A stretch of 64,000 bases of DNA from Schistocephalus solidus. Its lineage: Eukaryota > Platyhelminthes > Cestoda > Diphyllobothriidea > Diphyllobothriidae. Below, in pieces: positions 55,001 to 64,000 of the stretch. Below the pieces are notes generated by a model that had not been told where the DNA came from, made no database searches, and worked only from the letters and a program-made list of their open reading frames with translations. The stretch lies in NCBI GenBank assembly GCA_017591395.1, contig WEDG01001293.1:248001-312000 (forward strand), given 5' to 3'. A program made the translations under genes and the position numbers. Positions within the stretch are counted from its first letter, which is position 1. The number at the start of each line of letters is the position of its first letter.

Positions 55001-58000
55001 AATGTACAGTCTGCTGAGTTTTTCTCGACGGTGTGATTCCCGGACAACGTTGATGTCGATTGCAAAATTGTGTTCTCAATATATTTAAATTTTGAGGTTT
55101 CTCTCTGACTTCGGGCATCTCTGGCACTACTTCGATATTTTCCCATGCTCTTACTGGATGCCATCTCCGCATATTGTCATGTCCCCACCTAGCTCTCTTA
55201 AAGTCATGTAAAAACTCAGCCCCAGTTTTTCTACATGACTGAACCTGAAAAAGAGTCGTTTGTTTGATTTCATTGCATTTTCTCCTGAAGATGCTCGATG
55301 GAAACTATGAGAGTGAGAGTGGCGTGCATGACGAAGTGTGATAGTTGACAGCGTGAAGGTTTCCAAATCACAAGCCCGACAAGATAATGTTTAGGAGCAA
55401 ACGGAAAAAAATATCGAGGCAGTTCAGCAAAAAGTTGTAGTAAGCCACCTCTTCAGACGTGTGTGGGCTGAGGTTGCTGGGTACCAGCGTATGCACATAT
55501 GCTTTGTACGCTTGAGGCCAATCCGCAGCTGAAACAGCGTAGATTAGCCTCGAGCCCTCACGAAGCTGGTGTGAAGTCTCTTGTCGCGTTAAAAACCAAG
55601 TGAGTGCGAGGGTAGGGCGGACAGCAAGTGGCATGACTAAGTGGCCACGAGGGAAATCGCCGGGGCAGACTTTCATATAAACTGATCTGTCCTAATTGCA
55701 AGACGGAAATAAAAATTGATTGAAAATCAACAAACTCAGGTTTAAAATATCGGATCTGCAGCCCGGGATTTTGGTAGCGCTGGCCTATGACAGTGAAGAA
55801 TTCAGAAATTCTAACTCCAGTATCCCGCTTCTAGTCAGTAATACCCCCGAATGTTAATACTTCGGGATCCCACACTAATGACGGATCGTACCTTTTTGTA
55901 TCTTTCTTCCAATAAACGGCTAAATGCACACTAACTTTAAGAAGATCTTTTTGAACTTTACCCCCATTCGAAACGGAATTAGAGCTTGTAATTCAAGAAA
56001 GGTCTCAGTCCAAGTTGTCGCAAAGGGTGCTGCAACAATTTGTTGTATGCTTTCAACTAGTATTAAAAGAATTATTTCTAAATTTTTGAGAATGTAGGGT
56101 TTATCTTGATATATTTTCAGAAGTACATATAAATAGTTACACAGGAATAAACGCTCACAAATCCCTATACTTCCAGACAAAAATAACTTAAAAATGAACC
56201 ACAGAGATAATTTAAAGTTAACCATCCGCCAAACCGAATTTGGCCAAAAGACTACGTCAACATAGGGGTTCTCGACAGAGACGAAGATAGACAACTACTA
56301 TGCAGTCACAGTTTTAATTGCCTTCATTTAAACCTTTTCGTGTTTTTTCACCGGAAGCCAAGGAATGGGCATGTGTCCATTTCTATATGAATAAATACCC
56401 GAGCTGCAGCGACAAAGAATGCCAGGTAGCAAAGCACTACCGAACCTTATTTTACCTACGACCCGTCTGCAAGAGTGTGCTGACATTCTGCATCGTGGGC
56501 CTGTGCAAGTTTGTGTTCCTGTTTTCGGATTGTGGCCAGTGTTTCGATTGGTTGAATGAAGGTGGAATTAGCTCGAAATAATCCCGTGTCAATCTATCCA
56601 CATTTCCATCAACGCACTCCCGCATATACGTCCGCATATGAATCAGTGTTTCCATGTTCGCAGGTCACACCTACCTTATAAAAATCCAAGGAAAACTTTA
56701 TAGGGTAAAATCAATTGCTTTTACTACTGATACTCACACTTGCATAATTCAAGTTCTATCTAAGTACAAAAGGATACTAAGCATTTTGACCAATATAATA
56801 AACCTTTTTCTAATCACATAGCAATAACCGAACTTTGGTTGCCCAACTAACCTCTTCAGATCTTATTTCATTTCATCAATGTAGATGAAATTCATTTTGA
56901 CAAAAGAACCTAGCCTCATTTTTCTACTCAGACAATGTTCAAAATCAGATGCTTTTTCAACTTTGGCACTAACCGTTAGTTCCTTATCATTCAGTCTTCT
57001 ATGAAATTTTTGCTACTTCTCATTTGAACCACAGATGGACTTTCATGAATCTAATTAACATAACCAGAAAATCGAATATAACTGAAATCAAACGAGTTCT
57101 GTAGTAGATTTCAGTTTAATACTTCCAAAAGAACGCAGAAGGCCAAAGTATCCACAAACATGTGCATGATAGATCTTTCTGGAAATGATGCACGTTGTAT
57201 GTTCAGAGGAAACGTTTTTTTCTTTAAAACAGTTTCTTAACACGACGTTATCATCAGTTTTTATTTCATGTTCTTAATGGTTGAAATTAAGATATTGACG
57301 TTGAAGGTTTTATAAGATCCTCATATAGCAAACATAATTGAAAGTTCTCTTGATAACCACATGTCTGGTTGTTTCATATGACGTTCCTAAAGAGTTAAAA
57401 CACCGATTCTATAAGTTTAAGGACACAACTTTCGGCAGAACTGTGTTAGCGAACTACTTTAAAACTTCTCAAGCCCTACGTTTATTCTGTATACGTCTGT
57501 GTTTCTCGCATCACATTAATCTAGGCTTTGAGGCAATTGCTGATCAAATCCTATTTAATAGAACATTTTTATAGGTTAGCAGGCGTTATGACTGCAAGAG
57601 GTGACACATTTACTAACGAGATCCTGCTATAAAACATTGGCCAAAATACTTTAAACCGCCTAGGTACAATTTAAACAATCCCATGTTTATAGCTTTAAAG
57701 TTTTGCTTTAAATAATCCGCATCAAAATGGCATTATTTGGAAATTTCAAACAAAAATCCTGTGTTTTTAGGAAGTCCTTGTCAGAACTTGGAACTGCATC
57801 CTTATAGTTGTAAAAAAATTTCAATATGAAGCAAACAGTTCTCACAGATTATGAAATTACTTCGTTATTTTGATTTTAGATAGCATGGCTCTATGTATGG
57901 TCACAGGCATTCTGCTTGCTTTGTTCACTATAACAGTAAGTTGAATATGTTTTGTGACTTCCGAGAAGGCCCGCCAAATGGCCGTAGAGTTTAGATGTCT

Positions 58001-59500
58001 TGATTATTGTAATACTATTTATTTAGAAAACAGAATCTTTTGCTGTAAAAATACTTCAGGTATTTATTAATGTTGACACCAATTGGACTGCTCGAACTTT
58101 TGTCTGCTTGCCCAGGTTTTAGCCGATAGTCACATACGTTAAATTGAGCGTCTCCAGTATTATTTTTCCAAATGTATACTTTCCTTTTTGGCTGAAAAAG
58201 AGGCAAAGTATTGCTTTCAGCTGTGATAAAATTTAAAATTGACTTTGCTTACCCGTACACTGGTCTCAACCATGCTCACAAAGTGCACCCTAATTGGTGT
58301 GCGCGCCAGAAATGCATCATTTCTTTTATGCACTTTTTAAAATGAATTAAATCCTCTCATGAAATCAAAAATAATGTTTTGTTTTCTTACCCTCACAAAC
58401 TCCCTAAGGATTCATGTACTTATCCTAAACGTCTCCAACTTTGTCGACAATGTTAGAGATAGATCTGCTCTATTTAACCAGCTTCAATATAGTTGGTGTG
58501 GAGCCACTAAAAAAAGACAGAACACAAAGCAGTGCGCAAAACTCACCTATGTTGATGAACGAGAAATGGAATGAAAACCTTTAATTTATTAGGAAATAAT
58601 TTTGGTAAAATATGTGGAAACTTCAGAGATGAAGTCGTGAAATCAGTCAAGCATGCGAGGGCAGTTCACGGAACAAAAAAAGAAATAAATGCCGGATTTT
58701 GCGTTGGTGCCTCAATGCGACTTAAAAGACCTTCCGATTTCATCGGAGATGGTTAAGGGAGTCTAGACGGGATCATTTAGGGCAGCACACATGGAGAAAA
58801 TCCTGAAGTGCATTAGAATTTGGTCGAGACGAGAGACACAACCAATGATCTGGCTGCGTTGAAATATGATGACCTTCTGTTGAGTGACACAATAACACAA
58901 GTTATTTAATTTGGCGTAGAGACAGCTCAAACGATGTGTTAAGGCGACTAGATTTATTTGCAAGAATTAGATGGGGCATTGCATTTTGTATATCAATTTG
59001 AAAGAACGTGCATCAGAATTTATTCGCACCAAAAAGTTTCCTATAAAAGGACGTTTAAAGTTAAAACAAATAATTTACATACTTTACATCTTCAAATAGA
59101 TTTATGTTAAAATTTCCCTCCAATTTACTTCCCTAGACATATTCCAAAGAAGTCATGACTGAAGATCTGTAAGAAAGTTTCCATCTTTTAAAACATATGC
59201 TACTGGAATAAAAGATGGAAAGTCAAAATTACAAATGCGCAAGACACAATAAAAAAGTCGGAGTTTGCCTAGCTCTTAAGCTCTTAAGAGGAGTTAACAG
59301 ACAATAGGGCAATTTCTTATACCCCTGACTTTACGCTCTGCTCCACATTCTGTGCGCGTTTTTCATTCTAAAGTGCATTCTTTTCTTCTCACTAAATATG
59401 CATAGCTCATCTTCTTAAGGCACAAATATGCTGTGACCTAGATAACAACTGTTGAAAAATGTATGAAATTTCTAATTATAGTAAAATGGCAAACAGGAAC
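52018..59500. other. AT-rich region without supported genes
   Basis: No retroelement protein or host exon that I can name. Frames that drew attention but lack motifs or splice support: 52390-52076 (-), 55164-54967 (-), 55676-55368 (-) and 56318-56581 (+, several Cys). A patch at 53980-54070 faintly resembles the telomere-like repeat. The segment at 53400-53640 is more GC-rich and may be another decayed repeat. Confidence 0.4.
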
Positions 59501-59765
59501 AGCCTCTAGGAAATGAGGAGATCCTGCGGTTTATTCCGGGAAGGGTAGCTATTCTCGTGTTCTACTCCTGATTCTAAAAACATTCACCCTGACCTTAATC
59601 CTACACCCACGTTAACCCTTACTCTTATTTCCCTATAATTTAGCCAAAGACCACCCACAATACGGGGTTTCTTTTTCTTACGTCTTACGCGTATTAGATT
59701 AAAATTCAATTTTTAACAAAAATTTAGAAATTGTTGATTGTAGGCTTTAATATATAGGATGGGTT
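59500..59765 (-). repeat. Dispersed repeat with degenerate telomere-like tract
   Basis: Plus-strand blocks ACCCTGACCTTAATCC, ACGTTAACCCTTACTC, then CTATAATTTAGCCAAAGACC and CCACCCACAATACGGGG, a clear relative of the copies at 25290 and 44370. Confidence 0.55.
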
Positions 59766-62700
59766 GATATTATCCGCAACGTTAGGATGCACATTCATGA
59801 ACCCTATTGAAAGCAGGTTCTGCTGCATGTGGTTGCCAGTTTCCTTAACCTTGGCTGAGAGTTCATTGCAAACCCTGAACGTATTCATGCAAATTTTGAT
59901 AACCCCAAAAACTCAATATAATTACAGTATCGGTTCAAAACCCATGTTTGCAGGAATCATGTACCTTGGGAAGCTTACTGCACGACGAACTGGCAAGTTT
60001 TAATGTCCAAATAAAAGCCTGCAGTAATGAGAGGGATGAAGTATCCTAACACTACGTCCTGTGCAGTCACCTATCTGCCGGGGGTATATTTCTCCTCTTA
60101 AAGAACAGGAATCCATCTAGACCAGTTGCAGTTGCAGGCATTTAGCAAGAGGATGCGGATTACAATTTCAGAACAAAAGATAAAGTTACTGCAGAGATTG
60201 TGCCTAAATTGCGCAGAAACTGGTGAACCATTATAAACCCAGAATGTGTCGTTCCTGGAGATGATATGTTCAATTAAAACTGCTTACAGCAAGGGTAGTT
60301 AAGTCGCATCCCTTCGAGATTTTAGGTTGGATATTACCAACTGCTCATACATAGAGGTTGTAGGTATATAGCAATTAGGTAGGGATTTTTATTATTTGCA
60401 TCTGAATATGGTCTCAGGTAAAAGCCAGTAATGTGATACCATTTGTGAATGGACTTACGGTGGTGTAGTATGTTCTGCAGAATAAGAACCTCAATCAAGT
60501 GCTATTTTCTAGCTGAGAGTTTAAAGTCAATCTTAGTTTTTAAAAGCTGCAGCGGGTCCTGGTTTGCATCCCTTTGATGCATTTAGAGAAAATCTACATT
60601 TTCAACGTTTACCAGTTTATCAGACTAATCTGTCATTTTGCAATTTTAGGAGTGGAAAAAGCGCAATTACAAAGAACAAGTATGAATCCTTTGCTCAAGT
60701 TAAAATATAATTTATGAGTGAAATTTATAAAACGGAAGTGGATATTCCCAATAACGGGTGATCATTATTGGCTTAGATATTTAAGCTTGACAGTAACTAA
60801 ACAGCTCTATAGAAAAAATGATATTACAAGAGTCCTTCTACCACTTCGTAAACAGTGGCTACATTTGTCCGTTTGAAGTGCCTTTTTTCAACTGCTCAAG
60901 GTATATTGAAAGCGTCGTATTAGAAAACGGAAAGTTGATGATCTTATTTGCACAGGTTAATATCTCCTTACTTCCGAATAGGCGCATTTACTAATGATGT
61001 TCACAGGATCACCTATCTTTACATGCAGGTTTTTGCAGCTTAAATACGAAGGGAGCCTACTACGAACGCTACATAATAACATTATATTCAGCTTGCTTGC
61101 AACCACAGGAACATAGCGTTACGGCACATAAAACAGGTTTATAATTTAGAAACACTTTAAGTGTGCGAAACGCAACTTTATCGTCATGTTACGTTGCTTT
61201 GTGGCAAAACTTGGCGTAACCAGTTGCATATTATACTGTCAAATAAAAAATGCAGAATCTGAATGAGGCTTCAGAGGATCAAATTAAACATGCCCATTCG
61301 ATTTGACCACTTGTGACTGTTGGCTATTAAAGGGCTTTACGGCAAACGTATATTAGCGCCCTTTCAAGAAAAATTACCGTTTCTTTCTAACTGTTTACGT
61401 GCCCATGACGTTTGTTTTCGGCAAGGCGGACGAACATTATTGACTTCTGTTAGTTGCATTCGATTTAAACTCTGTAATTTTTAAATTATTACTGCTCAAC
61501 CATACGCTGGGTTTTATTTTCAGAGATAACACGACCACGACACAGGCGATGACAACCGAAGATTCGTACGGAAGTTCAAATAATTTTATTATGAAACATG
61601 TGTTGGAGATGTATATATTTCCAGCTGCGTTTGCCAAGCTATCAAACGTTAAAACATTATTAATGGTTCTTAGCACGCCATTTACTCTATGTGATCTGAT
61701 TAAAAACTCATATTTGCTTAGAAATTTTCCCTAATACGAAAAATCATCGATTTCGAGGGCATAGGAACGAACTTATCTGCTGGTATAAAAGTTTATAGAT
61801 AGGTGATTCATCGTTATCTATTTCAATGTTATGCACATTTTTCTTCCCAGGTTCTTTGGAGATGCTAATGATTGGTGGTAAGTCGTTCATCTTACGTCGA
61901 TCGCAGGTCTGTATTTTGATAAATGCCGATCCTGGACGCTACCTTTCTTAGTAGGGTTTAGTGCTGTCCAGGCCAGTTATAGACGCGGGCTTTCACTCAT
62001 AGAATATTTCAGTATTTTGACAGGAGCGATGGAGTTTGAGATCTGCACCTATATTTAAGGACGGGTTTTGACAAAAGAAGCATCCGAACACGTTAATCTT
62101 TTACCTTTGATAAGATATCAGTTTATTTAAGCAAAGATAAAAAGCTCAAACCCACATATTTTTCCATTTTAGGGACAACGAATCCTGGGGATATTTGTAA
62201 GTCTGTTTTATGGTTTAACATTCCATTTGTATCGCTATAGCCGTAGGTTTCAAATGTACGGACTCCAATTATATTGGAATTCGTTTTTTTATATAAACAA
62301 AACTTAAACGCTAATGTCCTGTTTATGGAAACGTACACAAAATGACGCACGAGTCATTGTGAAGGCATAGGAATCAACTTATAACTACAAAATGAGAACT
62401 TTAGCCGAAAATTATAATTTTCAAAATGCGTATGCTTTAAAAAATAATTATCGGGTTCTTTTTAAAGTGACATCCTTTCTCTTCCAAATAATGAAATATG
62501 TCTTATCTTCTCAGGGTGGCAAAGGCTACAAACAAAACACCAATTACTACGACCACGTATGTATCTTTTAATAAGTGAGGAGTTAGATTTTTAGCCAAAA
62601 TGTGCCAAATTTTTGAATGTTTATGTCCTGAAATATTAATCGTGGATATGATCCTCGAACTTCTTTGCAATGACTAGCACACCCTTTTAATAAAATTCAT

Positions 62701-64000
62701 ATGTTTAAGGCTACGTTTTAAAACCTAACTCAAAAATACCAATCTTACTTGTAAAGCGTAAAGTTAATTAGCCCACTACGCATTCAAATATTTTTAGAGG
62801 CATAAGACGTAACATTTAGAAAGTGAAGTTAGTTGATAATTATCGATGAAATTCTATCTCATCTGAGTATTTTCCTTGTTGTATTTCTACGGGGCCTTGA
62901 AGAGTGACAAGACTACGTTATTTTTTCATTTTTTTGTAACGCTTATCGCACATTTGCTTTGAGCGAACATCAATCACGCATGCTATCTATAAACAATTCT
63001 ATCAATTTTTCTATTATTTGCATAGCCTACGGCCTTTCCTACCTGGACGATATCACCATCTAAGTGAAATATGAGGGACAGGCAAATGCGAACTGCCTTG
63101 CTTCGTAAAAGTGGAAGTGGACGGTTTTCGGAAGATCCTTGTGGTTATCCATCAGGATATAACTTATGCGGAAGAATTGCGCAAACTAACGGGGGTTTAG
63201 AGGAAAATATTATATTAGGAATTGCAGTGTATTCCCACCAAGCTACGAGAATTGATATAAATTTAGTCACATTTACTATAGATCGTTAACCAGCCGAGAG
63301 AAAGAAGTTAAGCTTTGATGATAATTAACTTCAGGGAATTTAAATAGGTACAGTGTGCTCTGAAATTCCTAGAAGATAGGCTTGGATCCTTGAGTGTGCA
63401 TTCAGGTAAAAATATTGCTTGAGGATTGTTTTAAAAAGGTCTAGCTGGGAATATTTTCCCAGGTAATAACAAACGGTAACCTTAATACTGTTATCTCTTC
63501 CACATAAAATGCACTTGCACTTAAAGCCACTTTAATCAAGGGCTGCTTTCACTAAATTTCCCAAACATAATTGCAGAAGCGTTCAATTTGTATTAATAAT
63601 TTTGCAGAAAATTCGGTTCGAGTTGCTTCTAAAAAAAGACACATTTCTTTGCTAACATGATATTATGCAGGCTATGTCAGCTTACATATCTTATGTGAGG
63701 CTTCTTAGGCAGAAATTAAAGTAGGAAACATAGTCGTTTTTCCTTGAAGTAGTAAAAATAACACATATTGGCTTAATTTTGACTGGATCACATGCCGGGG
63801 AGGAGAAAGTCTTTAGGAACTCACGATCATTCCTTTCAAAACATCTACTGATGAGCACAGTCTGCTCAGAGAAACGTAAAATATGGACCTAAATCTTTAA
63901 CTAGCTATTAATATGAGAAATGAGTACTTAACAAGTCTTTAAATAGGAGTTACAGCTTTATCCGCCTATGCAGGAATCGTCAATGGACAGCGGGAGGCCT
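59766..64000. other. AT-rich region without supported genes
   Basis: No recognisable coding or RNA feature. Frames at 59764-60003, 61549-61734 and 63071-63289 (+) show no known motif. A CTGATGA followed by a hairpin and GAAAC near 63849-63880 recalls the hammerhead core but has five extra bases before GAAA and no stem I, so it is not called. Confidence 0.4.

Noticed and set aside
63845..63890. Hammerhead near the right end
   Set aside because: CTGATGA and GAAAC occur with a hairpin between them, but five extra bases precede GAAA and no stem I partner exists.
1..64000. CRISPR arrays, bacterial operons, rRNA genes
   Set aside because: No regular spacer-repeat arrays, no operon-like gene packing and no rRNA-like sequence were seen; the window is eukaryotic.

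Overview
This window reads as flatworm nuclear DNA, most likely from a tapeworm of the diphyllobothriid type (Spirometra/Schistocephalus/Dibothriocephalus-like). There are no compact bacterial operons. It holds one split, intron-containing host gene and a dense, layered population of decayed retroelements: Penelope-like elements (PLEs), two families of APE-type non-LTR retrotransposons (called LINE-A and LINE-B here), and small pol III/hammerhead elements. The taxon call is an inference from the combination of element types; the element calls rest on residues and folds visible in the sequence.

Layout. (1) 0.47-5.3 kb: a head-to-tail array of about 303-305 bp units, each with tRNA-like A/B boxes and a type I hammerhead ribozyme (a Sm-alpha/retrozyme-type element). 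It abuts the 3' end of a minus-strand PLE (RT plus GIY-YIG endonuclease) that has its own hammerhead. A second PLE fragment (+) and a second diverged hammerhead element (-) follow. (2) 6.2-9.7 kb (-): LINE-A with RT, C-terminal C2H2 fingers and a modular 3' UTR. (3) 10.7-13.1 kb (-): a LINE-A copy that has lost its EN/RT region but keeps both ends and the fingers. (4) 15.4-21.5 kb: a PLE-type hammerhead remnant, then a decayed LINE-A (+) interrupted by a 345 bp LINE-A tail with a perfect 15 bp target-site duplication and by a full-length LINE-B with imperfect duplications. (5) 23.5-37.2 kb (-): four exons of a phospholipid-scramblase gene; its 9.3 kb intron contains another LINE-A relic. (6) 40.1-43.2 kb (-): a second LINE-B, lacking the RT palm. 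(7) 45.9-51.3 kb (+): a long LINE-A copy with endonuclease, RT carrying an internal 144 bp duplication, fingers and 3' UTR. (8) 51.57-52.02 kb: a 190 bp inverted repeat whose arms carry PLE-type hammerhead cores. (9) 52-64 kb: mostly AT-rich sequence with little recognisable, apart from members of a dispersed repeat family with degenerate telomere-like tracts.

The connecting theme is a self-cleaving-RNA retroelement ecosystem. PLEs and small pol III-promoted elements both carry hammerheads with minimal, self-complementary stem III sequences. In both places where they occur together they lie tail to tail. This fits, but does not prove, mobilisation of the small elements by PLE machinery. The only gene clearly under host constraint is the scramblase.
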